64,000 nucleotides of DNA from Paenibacillus sp. SYP-B3998 (GTDB lineage: Bacteria > Bacillota > Bacilli > Paenibacillales > NBRC-103111). The stretch's first letter is position 1. Each line of letters starts with the position of its first letter. The position numbers and the translations under genes were made by a program. The stretch is from assembly GCF_010820665.1 (NCBI RefSeq), contig NZ_JAAIKC010000002.1:62001-126000 (forward strand), read 5' to 3'. The notes under the pieces are model-generated. The model did not search any database. It was not told the origin of the DNA and saw nothing but the letters and a program-made list of their open reading frames with translations. Positions 8,642 to 17,525 of the stretch are shown here, one piece after another.

Positions 8642-10489
8642 CTAACCAACGTCCTGCAAAAATCTGTATTGCGCTTGAATCAAACCAAAATATATCTTCT
8701 GTTCTTTCATCAATTCTTCGTGGTTTCCGCTTTCCATCATACGTCCATGATCCAATACAATAATCTTATCTGCACTCCGAATCGTAGAGAGCCTGTGAGC
8801 AACGATAAAGGAAGTACGCCCTGCTAGTAGTGTTTTAAGCGCTTCCTGTATTTTCAGCTCTGTCTCGGTGTCGATGCTCGCTGTCGCCTCATCCAGGATC
8901 AGCACGCGTGGATTCGCTAGGAGCGCTCTAGCAAAAGAAATCAGTTGACGCTGCCCCATGGATAACACGCTGCCTCGCTCTTGAACTTCCGTATCATAAC
9001 CACTTGGCAAACTAACGATAAAATCATGCGCATGAACAGCTTTTGCTGCAAGCTCCACTTCCTCATTCGTCGCGTTTAAACGCCCGAAACGGATATTATC
9101 TCGTATCGTTCCAGAGAAAATGAACGTGTCCTGGAGTACTATACCTATTTGTGAACGAAGACTCTGAATCGTCACTGTACAGATATCCTGACCATCTATG
9201 AGCACTCGCCCTTCCACTGGATCATAAAAACGGCATAATAAATTCATTATCGTGCTTTTTCCCGAGCCCGTGTGTCCAACTAAAGCAATGGATTGACCTG
9301 CCTGCACCTCCAAATTAATCCCTTTCAGCGCGGGTCTGCCGGGTTCGTATTCGAACACCAAATTCTCGAATCTCACACTGCCTACGATATTGGGAAGGTC
9401 CTGTGCATGTGGTAACTCCGCTACAGTTGGTTTTTCATCGATATATTCGAAAATTCGCTCTGCAGAAGCCATAGCAACAAGAAGTTGAGAATACATCTGC
9501 CCCAGTCGCGTAATTGGCTCCCAAAAGTAGCCTATGTACGTGGCGAAGGCAACCAGCAATCCCACTGTAATTTCCTCTGTTTGAATAAGGTGAGCCCCGT
9601 ACCAGAATAAAATACAATAGCCTATCGCACCTGTAATTTCAATGATCGGCCCAAAGCTTTGATTAAGCATCGAAGCACGGTTCCAAGACAGCCGATTGAC
9701 CATATTCATGTTGTGAAAGTAACCGATATTTTCTTTTTCTTGCGTATACGCTTGGGTTACCCGAATCCCTTGAATACTTTCATTCAAGTGTGAGTTCAAT
9801 CGCGATTGTTTAGTTGTCACGTCCTGCCAAGCGCGACGAATCTTCATTCGCAGCCTCGTCGAAATGACGAACATCAATGGAACGGTAACAATAATCGCCG
9901 CGCCAAGCTTAAAGTTAAAGCTTAATAAAATTATAATGATTCCGCACAGTTGAACACAATCTATCAATAAATTTACAATGCCGTTCGTAAATAAATCTTG
10001 CAACGAGTTCACGTAATTCGTGACGCGCACCAGCACTGACCCTGCAGGACGAGTATCAAAGAACCGGAATGACATCTTCTGAATATGACTGAATAAATGT
10101 TGCCGAAGATCATAAATCACACGTTGACCGATCATATTTGTATACTTTATGCGGAATGTGTTTGCCAGCCACTGAATGATATAAACACCAAGCATCATGC
10201 CAACAATTAGCAGCAGCATATTCCGATTTTTCGGAGTTATCGCATCATCGATTGCTACACGGATAAGGAGAGGAATGGTTAGCTTGGTAATCGCTCCAAC
10301 CAGCATCATGATAATAATAATCGGCAGCATTTGTTTCTTGTAGGGCTTCATGTAACTAAATAAACGTCTTAGCTGCTTCCAATCAAACGGCTTATCAATC
10401 AACTCATCGTCTTGATAAACGAACCGCTGCCCTGCTTGAGATTCCTGTTGCTTCCCAGTTGTATCTGTCTGCTTTGCGTTCGAGCTCAA
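8642..10489 (-). CDS. Heterodimeric ABC exporter, subunit with catalytic Glu and altered signature
   Basis: 615 residues: a six-helix exporter membrane domain (about 45-345) fused to an ATPase domain (about 370-610). Walker A GHTGSGKST at 405-413 and Walker B ILDEATASID are intact with Glu534. The ABC signature is LSMGQ (509-513) instead of LSGGQ. Together with the degenerate Walker B of the partner, this makes one non-canonical and one canonical ATP site, as in BmrCD, LmrCD or TM287/288. The start TTG overlaps the partner stop (TTGA) by four bases, giving translational coupling. Likely a multidrug or lipid exporter; substrate unknown. Confidence 0.9.
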   Translation of the reverse strand: MSSNAKQTDTTGKQQESQAGQRFVYQDDELIDKPFDWKQLRRLFSYMKPYKKQMLPIIIIMMLVGAITKLTIPLLIRVAIDDAITPKNRNMLLLIVGMMLGVYIIQWLANTFRIKYTNMIGQRVIYDLRQHLFSHIQKMSFRFFDTRPAGSVLVRVTNYVNSLQDLFTNGIVNLLIDCVQLCGIIIILLSFNFKLGAAIIVTVPLMFVISTRLRMKIRRAWQDVTTKQSRLNSHLNESIQGIRVTQAYTQEKENIGYFHNMNMVNRLSWNRASMLNQSFGPIIEITGAIGYCILFWYGAHLIQTEEITVGLLVAFATYIGYFWEPITRLGQMYSQLLVAMASAERIFEYIDEKPTVAELPHAQDLPNIVGSVRFENLVFEYEPGRPALKGINLEVQAGQSIALVGHTGSGKSTIMNLLCRFYDPVEGRVLIDGQDICTVTIQSLRSQIGIVLQDTFIFSGTIRDNIRFGRLNATNEEVELAAKAVHAHDFIVSLPSGYDTEVQERGSVLSMGQRQLISFARALLANPRVLILDEATASIDTETELKIQEALKTLLAGRTSFIVAHRLSTIRSADKIIVLDHGRMMESGNHEELMKEQKIYFGLIQAQYRFLQDVG

Positions 10490-12306
10490 TGTGCAAACCT
10501 TCTTTCTAGAGAAGATGCAGGATTATTTAAAGCTGTATTTGCCTCTGCAGCGTGATCCGAAGCTGATGCGGCCGGAGGCTGGTCTGCATACTGGATTCGG
10601 TACGTTTGCCGATAAAGACCTTCCTCTTGAAGAAGAGCCTGGTGGGTTCCCCTTTGGACAATACGCCCCTGGTCCAACACAATAATTTCATTGGCGTGCT
10701 TGAGAGATGAGATGCGGTGCGCGATGATTAACGTTGTGCGACCTTGCATCACCTCGCCAAAACCCGCTTGAATCTCATGTTCTGTCTCCATATCCACTGC
10801 GCTTGTCGCATCATCCAAAATGAGAATTCTCGGATCTTTGAGAAGCGCTCTAGCAATCGCGATCCGTTGTTTCTGCCCGCCAGATAAGCCTAGACCGCGT
10901 TCCCCAACGACCGTTTCGTATCCATCGGGCAGTTCCATAATGAAATCATGTGCTTTAGCGAGCTTAGCTGCGCGTATGATGTCATCCATCGTGACTTCCT
11001 TACGACCATATGCAATGTTTCCACGAATCGTTGATGAAAATAAGAATGTCTCTTGAAATACGGTAGCGATTTGGCTACGTAGACTCTCGGCACTGAGTGA
11101 GCGAATGTCTTTACCATCCAGCGTTATCTTACCTTCCTTCACATTATAAGCCCTCATGAGCAAGGAAATAACGGTCGATTTCCCCGACCCTGTACTACCC
11201 AGAAACCCAATCACAGATCCCGCTGGAGCATCTACAGAAAAGTTGTACAGCGCTGGTTGCTTTTCAGGATAGGCGAATGTGACCTGTTCAAACGTAATGT
11301 GTCCCTTCACTTCGCTGCTTTCCAGCTTAATGGCATCAGGCTCATCTTTAACATGCATATATTGATGTAAAATCTCCAAAATCTTTTCTCCGGAAGCTTT
11401 CGTTTGCGTAAAGTTATTAATCTGAAATCCAAGGCCCCACATGGGACCGATGATATACCAAATTAAGCTAAAGCAAGCGACCAATTCACCAAGTGTAATT
11501 GTATTTTCAATAACCATGTAGCCGCCAACACCGAGTAAAATCACGACGCTGAGATTCGCCAGAATCTCCATAATCGGGAAATATTTAGCCCAAATGTTCG
11601 CTGTATCCATATTCATTGATTTATAATCCTCATTATGAGCTGAAAATTTTGTGATTTCGTGCGGCTCACGAGCAAAAGACTTTACCGTTCTTACGCCTGT
11701 AATGTTTTCCTGAACGGCCGTTGTCATTGAACTGAGCGATTGACGAGCTAAACGGAAAGCAGGGTGAATTTTCCCTTCGAAGCGAATTGCTGTGAAAGCT
11801 AGAAATGGCATGGTTAGCATGGTCAAGATTGCTAATTTCCAGTTAATCAAAAACAGCATTCCCATCCCGAAAACCAGCATTAACGCAACGTTCAACAATT
11901 GGGCAAAACCAAAACCGATGAAGGTACGAATTGCTTCTAAATCTGCCGTCAAGCGCGACATCAAATCCCCTGTCCGAGCTTGATCATAATATTGAAAAGA
12001 TAAATACTGAAGCTTTTTGTAGAGCGCATTTCGCATATGAAATGCAACTCTGTTACCTAATCTGCCTCCAGTTAAACCATGAAGAAATTGAAGAATCCCC
12101 TTCAAAGTAACTACGCTGACAACAAGGAGAGAGAGCTTAGGAACAAGCCCATATTCCTTCTTACTAATCACGTTGTCAATCAAATACCTGAGTAAATTCG
12201 GATACACAAGGCCTAATGCGGTTGCTAATGTCAAGCAAAAAATTGAAGTAAATAACAATTTCCGTTCTGGCCAATAAAATTGCTTCAACTGCCTGAACAC
12301 ATCCAC
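10486..12306 (-). CDS. Heterodimeric ABC exporter, subunit with degenerate catalytic site
   Basis: 606 residues with exporter membrane helices (about 15-300) and an ATPase domain. Walker A GSTGSGKST at 370-378 and signature LSGGQ at 474-478 are canonical, but Walker B reads ILILDDATSAVD, with Asp499 in place of the catalytic Glu. That substitution marks the non-hydrolysing site of heterodimeric exporters. The start is GTG 12304-12306, behind GAGGAGAG with a 9-base spacer. It precedes its partner in the same operon with a four-base overlap. By architecture it pairs like B. subtilis BmrC/BmrD, but the gene names cannot be transferred safely. Confidence 0.9.
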   Translation of the reverse strand: MDVFRQLKQFYWPERKLLFTSIFCLTLATALGLVYPNLLRYLIDNVISKKEYGLVPKLSLLVVSVVTLKGILQFLHGLTGGRLGNRVAFHMRNALYKKLQYLSFQYYDQARTGDLMSRLTADLEAIRTFIGFGFAQLLNVALMLVFGMGMLFLINWKLAILTMLTMPFLAFTAIRFEGKIHPAFRLARQSLSSMTTAVQENITGVRTVKSFAREPHEITKFSAHNEDYKSMNMDTANIWAKYFPIMEILANLSVVILLGVGGYMVIENTITLGELVACFSLIWYIIGPMWGLGFQINNFTQTKASGEKILEILHQYMHVKDEPDAIKLESSEVKGHITFEQVTFAYPEKQPALYNFSVDAPAGSVIGFLGSTGSGKSTVISLLMRAYNVKEGKITLDGKDIRSLSAESLRSQIATVFQETFLFSSTIRGNIAYGRKEVTMDDIIRAAKLAKAHDFIMELPDGYETVVGERGLGLSGGQKQRIAIARALLKDPRILILDDATSAVDMETEHEIQAGFGEVMQGRTTLIIAHRISSLKHANEIIVLDQGRIVQRGTHQALLQEEGLYRQTYRIQYADQPPAASASDHAAEANTALNNPASSLERRFAH

Positions 12307-12518
12307 CGTAGCGCACTCTCCTCAAGAAGGGAAAATTGGAAAAGCTAAGAAAGCGTTTTAAAACCTTTATGAATCTTAACACCATCCCTATATCGGAGCA
12401 ATGAGAGTAAAAGAGGATTTAAACGCTTAAATGACCATATCTAAACAAAAACTAGTAAGAATCCACCCTATTCTTGGAAATCATCCCGATAACCACCAAT
12501 GTAAGCGATTACATAACA

Positions 12519-12575
12519 AGACAAACAAAAGGAGGGATAAGTTGTAATCAACTTTACCCACCCTTTTGTTTGTCT
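12519..12575. terminator. Terminator hairpin following the dynamin gene
   Basis: Long imperfect stem: AGACAAACAAAAGG at 12519-12532 pairs with CCTTTTGTTTGTCT at 12562-12575, with further pairing inward. On the minus strand it begins within the dynamin stop codon. The stem itself supplies T-rich ends on both strands, so it may stop transcription in either direction. The rest of the 267-base gap up to 12306 holds nothing recognisable beyond the exporter promoter region. Confidence 0.65.
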
Positions 12576-15500
12576 ACGCTAAGAACGCCTTTAATTGATG
12601 CTGCTTGGAGATTAATTCGTTCAAATCGATCTTCATTTCGAGCGCATCTAACATACCCCTTGTATGTTCTTTCAGTTGAATCTCCATGTCATTCTTCAAG
12701 CTTAACAGCCGTTTTTCTAGCTGTTCCGCGTAAGCTAGTTCAAGCTCTATCGTTTGTCGCTCAATAACGAGGGCAACCGGCATATTCATACGAGTTTCCA
12801 ACTCTGATCTTAATTTGCTCTTCCCGTCTCCCTCAAAGAACTGTTTCGCATTCTTGAAGTAGCTTTGAAGCAATTTCATGGAAACATCCGTTACTTCCAA
12901 CTTCGGTGTAACTTCAGGTGTTTGAAATGAATGGGGCTCATACGTGCTGCTTTCAAACCCATCTAACTGTTCCACTAGCTGCTCTTCCCAACGTTTTACA
13001 CGATTTCCACTGAAAAGATTCATTTTATTTTCCACTCTGAGTGTAGTAGCTAATACTTCTTGGGACAGGTCAAAAGCAATCATTCGCAGCAGCTCTCCCC
13101 AAGCAGACTGGAGCGCTTGCTTCGGATCACGAGCTTCTTCCCGGAAAGTCGATGGATTGAAGGCATAATTGTACAGCTCCCCGAAACGGAACATTGTCCG
13201 CTGCTTGACGTAATATAGGAGCTCTTGAATTTCTTTCTTCATTTCTTTTAATTCTGGCGCATAATCAGTCTCCTCCAGTAGTTTCAGCCCCGCTTGCTCC
13301 GCTTCCAGAAGCTGTGCAATTTGCTGTTTCCGCTGTTCTTCTCCTGTTTGCGCATGCTCCAGCCATTGCTGCATCGTGTGTATAGCACGTTTGAGCTCCA
13401 GATTCGCCGCATGAATCGCAACATCGCTAAGCTCGTTGAATGTGAACTGAATAAAGTCTTGTTCAAACGGTCGAATACCTGATTGTGCAACTAATGATTC
13501 GCTATTTGTGATTTTCCCTTCAGCTGCCAAATAACTAGAAATAGGATAAATGCGCGGATTGCGGATACCATGCTGAATCAGATTCGTCTCTACATGCTTA
13601 ACAACACCCTGTAGCTCTTCTTGGCTCGAAGCCAAGTCAGCGGCATTCACAATAAAAAACATTTTATCCATCTCAAAGCTATCTTTCACCCGCCCAAGCT
13701 GTAACAGAAATTCACGATCTGCTTGCGAGAAAGCGTGATTGTAATAAGTAACGAAAAGAATCGCATCCGCATTCTTAATATAATTGAAGGCTACGCCCGT
13801 ATGACGCGCATTAATTGAATCTGCCCCTGGCGTATCTACAAAAATGATGCCTTGTTCAGTCAAGGGATTAGAATAATACAATTCAATAAATTCAACAAAG
13901 CAAGATTTGGATTCATCCGCCACATAGCTTGGGAATTCATCCTTCGTAATTTTCAATTCAGAACCTAACTTATTCTCAGCTAACGTCCAGCCTTTCTCAA
14001 CGGCCTTTAAAAACGAATAATGAGGCTTTCCTTTCGCCGTTACATCGGTTGGGGATAACGAACTGATACGCTTTAATGCAGACGCCATATCTGTGGCCTG
14101 CATGCCAAGCAGTTCCAGCGAGTACAGCACATCCTGCAGGATAGCATCAGCTGCTTTCATCTTAACCTTAGCCGTTCCATGCGGCCATCCTTCTTGAGGC
14201 GGCATAATCTTGTTGATTGCCGCTGTCGTCGGATTCGGCGATACCGGCAAAACCCGTTCCCCAATAAGTGCATTGGCAAACGAAGATTTGCCGGCACTGA
14301 AAGCGCCGAACAGTGCGATCGTGAACGTCCGCTCGCGCAGCCGCTCGGCCTTGCCCTGCATCGAGCGCGCGATTGATTTCATCGATGGAAGTCCATCGAT
14401 GAGACTCGCCGCCTCTTGCAGCGCGGCGGCTTTGCGCTCCATGCGCCTTCCGTGTTCACCCGAGGAGAACACGGAAGGCGCCGTAGCTGCCTCTATATGG
14501 GCAGCAGGGCTGTTAGCTGCCGCAGTCGCAGTCGCGGCAGCCTGCAAAATCGTATCCATGGAGGTTACGTGCAGGCCCCCGCTCAGCGGGGCTGCTGCCG
14601 TCTCCTCCATGATCGTAGCCTGCTGCAAATCTGGCAGCGCTGGCGGAAGAGGCTTCCGCCAGCTGGCCATTTGCAACAGTTCGGCCAGCCCAGCAGCTTC
14701 AGCAGCTTCAAGCCGCTGAAGCGCTTGATAGGCGCTGAGACTTTCGCTCAGCGCGCTTAGCTCCTGCGCAAGCACATCCATCGCTTGCGCGGAATGCTTG
14801 CGGACGGCAGATGCGAGCTCGTCTATTAACGCAAACGCCTGTTTGCGGTACTGCAGTTTAATGTCAGCAGCTACCTGCTTCATATAGTTAAGCGTGTACT
14901 CTCCACCGAAAACTGCCCCAGCGTGAACTTGGGCTGCCAACCAATCTGGGGTCACTTCAACCTTAAGTGCTTCGATCTTGGCTATTAGCGCTTGATCGTA
15001 CTGTCCTTGCTGCTGTGATGCCTTCTTTAAAGAATCCCTTAAATGCCAATCAAGTTGAGCTTCTACTTGCTCAGCAAGGTCTTCTTGAAACGTCTTCAAA
15101 CGTTTCTCCGCTTCTAGAGCTGTTTGCACAGCACGCGAGAAGAAACCCACCTTAAACCCAGGCTTGCGGCTCTCCAAATACAGGTGAGCTTGATCTCGGG
15201 TCAAAGCTGGCGTAATATTGGCGTTCTCAATAACCACACCAACCTCTTTGCGAAATGCTGCCGTTAATACCTCCGGCAGCTCCCTTAACTGTTTAAGCTC
15301 CAACTGCTTGGCATCTGCTTGCTCCTGAGCCGCCTGCACATCGCCCTCTTGGTTGATTTGCTCCATAAGATCATTTTTTTGCGGCTCATTTTGCTCAGCT
15401 AACCATCTTCCGTGCTCAACTGCTAGAAAGCGAGCTGATGCGTCAATACTAAAGCTGCGAAGTGATTCCCCTCGTTCGATCAAACTTGTCAAGAGCCAAC

Positions 15501-16284
15501 GCAACTTAGCGTACTCATTGTGAGGATGGCCTGGTTCCTTCATGGTAACATACAGTAAACCGTCTGGTTCAATTCCCCAGTTAAGGAAAGCTTGTTTCGT
15601 TCCCTCTTGATATTGCTTAAATGGAAGCTCCTGCTCCTTATGCTTATCAATCATATTGATAACCAGATAAAGCGGCTTTCCCCACTCTTTCATCTTCTTC
15701 GTAAACGCAAGATTGACCTCTGATTGGACATGGTTATAATCCATTACATAAAAAACAACATCTGCCAAGTGAAGAGCAGACTCTGTAGATTGATGATGGG
15801 CATCATCTGTCGAATCAATACCTGGCGTATCCAGCAACGCTGTGTGTTCGCCGAGAAATGAGATCGGATAGGTAATCTCGATGGATTCAATATCCGTGCC
15901 ATTCACACAATATGCCTCTAGCTCCTCTAAAGGGATTGTCTCCTTATTGGTGTTCACTTCTTCACTGACCAGTCCTTGTTTCATACGGTGCGTAACATGT
16001 GCACCTGGCTCTCCATTGCGAATACTAACGATATTAGCGCTTGTCGGAATGGGGCTAGAAGGCAGCAGTGCATGGCCGCAAAGCTGATTAATCAGGGTGG
16101 ATTTACCCGCAGAAAAGTGGCCGCAAAATGCGATATTCATCCGTGCCGAGCTTATTTTATCGAGCAATTGCCCCAGTTTACTCGCGTTATCTTGATCCCC
16201 TATTTGACGCAACCTCACCTGCATCTGCGTCATCGCAGGCGGCATAGCCTCTATACTTGCCTCTGTCATTTGATTCATCGTCAA
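12574..16284 (-). CDS. dynA: Double dynamin-like GTPase (DynA type)
   Basis: 1236 residues made of two dynamin modules in tandem, the arrangement of B. subtilis DynA (YpbR), which tethers and fuses membranes and helps resist phage and antibiotic membrane damage. Module 1: P-loop GHFSAGKST near residue 56, DTPGIDS, and NMIDKHKE (NKxD-like). Module 2: P-loop GAFSAGKSS near 668, DTPGADS, NAADLA. Helical stalk regions follow each GTPase. An Ala-rich linker at roughly 510-640 joins the modules; its DNA is GC-rich and full of inverted repeats. The gene has no close operon partner other than the small gene upstream, from which a terminator separates it. Confidence 0.92.
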   Translation of the reverse strand: MTMNQMTEASIEAMPPAMTQMQVRLRQIGDQDNASKLGQLLDKISSARMNIAFCGHFSAGKSTLINQLCGHALLPSSPIPTSANIVSIRNGEPGAHVTHRMKQGLVSEEVNTNKETIPLEELEAYCVNGTDIESIEITYPISFLGEHTALLDTPGIDSTDDAHHQSTESALHLADVVFYVMDYNHVQSEVNLAFTKKMKEWGKPLYLVINMIDKHKEQELPFKQYQEGTKQAFLNWGIEPDGLLYVTMKEPGHPHNEYAKLRWLLTSLIERGESLRSFSIDASARFLAVEHGRWLAEQNEPQKNDLMEQINQEGDVQAAQEQADAKQLELKQLRELPEVLTAAFRKEVGVVIENANITPALTRDQAHLYLESRKPGFKVGFFSRAVQTALEAEKRLKTFQEDLAEQVEAQLDWHLRDSLKKASQQQGQYDQALIAKIEALKVEVTPDWLAAQVHAGAVFGGEYTLNYMKQVAADIKLQYRKQAFALIDELASAVRKHSAQAMDVLAQELSALSESLSAYQALQRLEAAEAAGLAELLQMASWRKPLPPALPDLQQATIMEETAAAPLSGGLHVTSMDTILQAAATATAAANSPAAHIEAATAPSVFSSGEHGRRMERKAAALQEAASLIDGLPSMKSIARSMQGKAERLRERTFTIALFGAFSAGKSSFANALIGERVLPVSPNPTTAAINKIMPPQEGWPHGTAKVKMKAADAILQDVLYSLELLGMQATDMASALKRISSLSPTDVTAKGKPHYSFLKAVEKGWTLAENKLGSELKITKDEFPSYVADESKSCFVEFIELYYSNPLTEQGIIFVDTPGADSINARHTGVAFNYIKNADAILFVTYYNHAFSQADREFLLQLGRVKDSFEMDKMFFIVNAADLASSQEELQGVVKHVETNLIQHGIRNPRIYPISSYLAAEGKITNSESLVAQSGIRPFEQDFIQFTFNELSDVAIHAANLELKRAIHTMQQWLEHAQTGEEQRKQQIAQLLEAEQAGLKLLEETDYAPELKEMKKEIQELLYYVKQRTMFRFGELYNYAFNPSTFREEARDPKQALQSAWGELLRMIAFDLSQEVLATTLRVENKMNLFSGNRVKRWEEQLVEQLDGFESSTYEPHSFQTPEVTPKLEVTDVSMKLLQSYFKNAKQFFEGDGKSKLRSELETRMNMPVALVIERQTIELELAYAEQLEKRLLSLKNDMEIQLKEHTRGMLDALEMKIDLNELISKQHQLKAFLA
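14379..14754. repeat. Cluster of perfect inverted repeats inside dynA linker
   Basis: At least five perfect hairpins lie within 376 bases of coding sequence: 11-base arms at 14379-14402 (2-base loop); 15-base arms 14443-14457/14467-14481; 8-base arms 14516-14523/14534-14541; 10-base arms 14639-14648/14654-14663; 8-base arms 14732-14739/14747-14754. A shorter one is at 14705-14722. They sit in the GC-rich part encoding the region just before and at the start of the second GTPase module. The reading frame is intact throughout. Confidence 0.8.
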
Positions 16285-16331
16285 TCTCCCCTAGGTAAAC
16301 TAAGCAATTCAACACCTATATGTCGTAACAG

Positions 16332-16356
16332 AAAAAAATCTCCACAAGGGAGATTT
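16332..16356 (-). terminator. Rho-independent terminator of the 91-residue protein gene
   Basis: On the minus strand AAATCTCC and GGAGATTT form a stem with a 5-base loop, followed by a T run (complement of 16332-16338). The stem overlaps the stop codon of the gene. It separates this gene from dynA. Confidence 0.8.
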
Positions 16357-16630
16357 AGGACATAATCACATTTTCATTTTCTGGCAAGAAAATTTCAAAT
16401 ACATCGCGATGCTGCAAAATCGTAATATCCGAATCTTTTACTTTCATAACAACCACTTCTGGTTTCGTTTTCATTTTGTCTATGTAGTTCTGAGGAACCT
16501 CACCGGATTCACTAATCGTTACACCTTCAATGACGGTTTCTTCATTATCTTTCAATGGTGTGTTAATTACTTGCTCATAAATGTCGGAGAACAATTCAAA
16601 ACTATTGGTATATACGGCGATGCACTTCAT
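16355..16630 (-). CDS. Conserved-looking small cytoplasmic protein, unknown function
   Basis: 91 residues starting ATG 16628-16630, preceded by AAGGATGGG. The sequence opens MKCIAVYTNSFELFSDIYEQ, reads as alternating beta strands and helices, and ends in an acidic tail. There is no signal or membrane segment. An early KCIAVYT strand followed by helix suggests a small alpha/beta fold, and the C-terminal part has beta-rich VVVMKVKDSDITILQH. It lies 25 bases after nth and has its own terminator, so it is probably cotranscribed with nth. I do not assign a function. Confidence 0.75.
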   Translation of the reverse strand: MKCIAVYTNSFELFSDIYEQVINTPLKDNEETVIEGVTISESGEVPQNYIDKMKTKPEVVVMKVKDSDITILQHRDVFEIFLPENENVIMS

Positions 16631-16655
16631 TTCTATCCCATCCTTTGTTTGCTTA

Positions 16656-17327
16656 TCATTTGTTTGTAATAGTTTTCCTAGTTTTACTTGGTTTCATACG
16701 TTTTTTACCTTCTCGGCAATTATCCAACAACGGACAGATCGCACATTGCGGATTTTGTGCTTTGCAATGGTACCGACCAAAAAAGATCAGACGATGATGG
16801 GTTTGAGTCCACTCTTCACGCGGAATCTTCTTCATCAGCTTCTTTTCAACTTCGAGTACAGAATCATCTAACAAAGCCAGACCTAGTCTTTTGGAAACTC
16901 GTTCCACATGTGTATCTACCGCAATTGCTGGTACACCGAAAGCGTTCGATACGACCACATTTGCTGTCTTACGCCCTACGCCAGGCAATTCGACTAAATG
17001 TTCGTGCTTTTCCGGAATCTCACCATCAAACTTGTCCAGCAGCAATTGACATAGCTTTTGAATATTGCTTGACTTATTTCGAAACAGGCCAATTCGACGA
17101 ATGTCTTGCTCCAATTCCTCTTGAGGCACAGCCAAGTAATCCTCTGGCCGTTTGTACTTCTGAAACAAGGATTGAGTAACCTTATTGACCGTTTCATCTG
17201 TACACTGTGCGGAAAGCAATACAGCGATGGTCAATTCAAATGGATTGCTGTGATGCAACTCACAATGAGCATCCGGGAACAGCTCGCCAATCGTATCTAA
17301 AATATGTCTAACCAACTTTTGAGTCAT
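16656..17327 (-). CDS. nth: Endonuclease III, base-excision DNA glycosylase/AP lyase
   Basis: 223 residues from ATG 17325-17327, 8 bases behind AAGGAAG; the open frame extends 20 codons further without support. The helix-hairpin-helix LPGVGRKTA supplies the catalytic Lys, and VDTHVERV supplies the catalytic Asp. The C-terminal CKAQNPQCAICPLLDNC has the Cys-X6-Cys-X2-Cys-X5-Cys spacing of the 4Fe-4S cluster. It removes oxidised pyrimidines. In B. subtilis nth follows dnaD; here dnaD has no nth behind it and nth sits beside the dynamin gene about 24 kb away. Confidence 0.95.
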   Translation of the reverse strand: MTQKLVRHILDTIGELFPDAHCELHHSNPFELTIAVLLSAQCTDETVNKVTQSLFQKYKRPEDYLAVPQEELEQDIRRIGLFRNKSSNIQKLCQLLLDKFDGEIPEKHEHLVELPGVGRKTANVVVSNAFGVPAIAVDTHVERVSKRLGLALLDDSVLEVEKKLMKKIPREEWTQTHHRLIFFGRYHCKAQNPQCAICPLLDNCREGKKRMKPSKTRKTITNK

Positions 17328-17451
17328 GTTTTTTCTTCCTTGAGGCGTAATAATCTCCAGTGTAGCGAATTGTAACGGTAGAATCAATCCTTCTAAGCGT
17401 CAAAATGCGAACATTTTTTAAAATTTATAAGTTTTTTTTATTTTGACCAAC

Positions 17452-17512
17452 AAAAAAATGAGCCGCCTAGTTGAGGAGATAGCCTCCTGATAAACAGACG
17501 GATCATTTTTTT
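17452..17512. terminator. Terminator after the SLH protein gene
   Basis: AAAAAAATGAGCCG (from 17452) pairs with CGGATCATTTTTTT (ending about 17512), with a small inner GGAG/CTCC hairpin. T runs follow the stem on both strands, so it can serve the minus-strand SLH gene and also act bidirectionally. Confidence 0.75.
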
Positions 17513-17525
17513 ATTTTGTTCAAGC

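Noticed and set aside
14210..14719. Plus-strand open frame of 169 codons opposite the dynA linker
   Set aside because: Shadow frame in the GC-rich inverted-repeat section; Ala/Ser-rich with no recognisable fold and no ribosome site.
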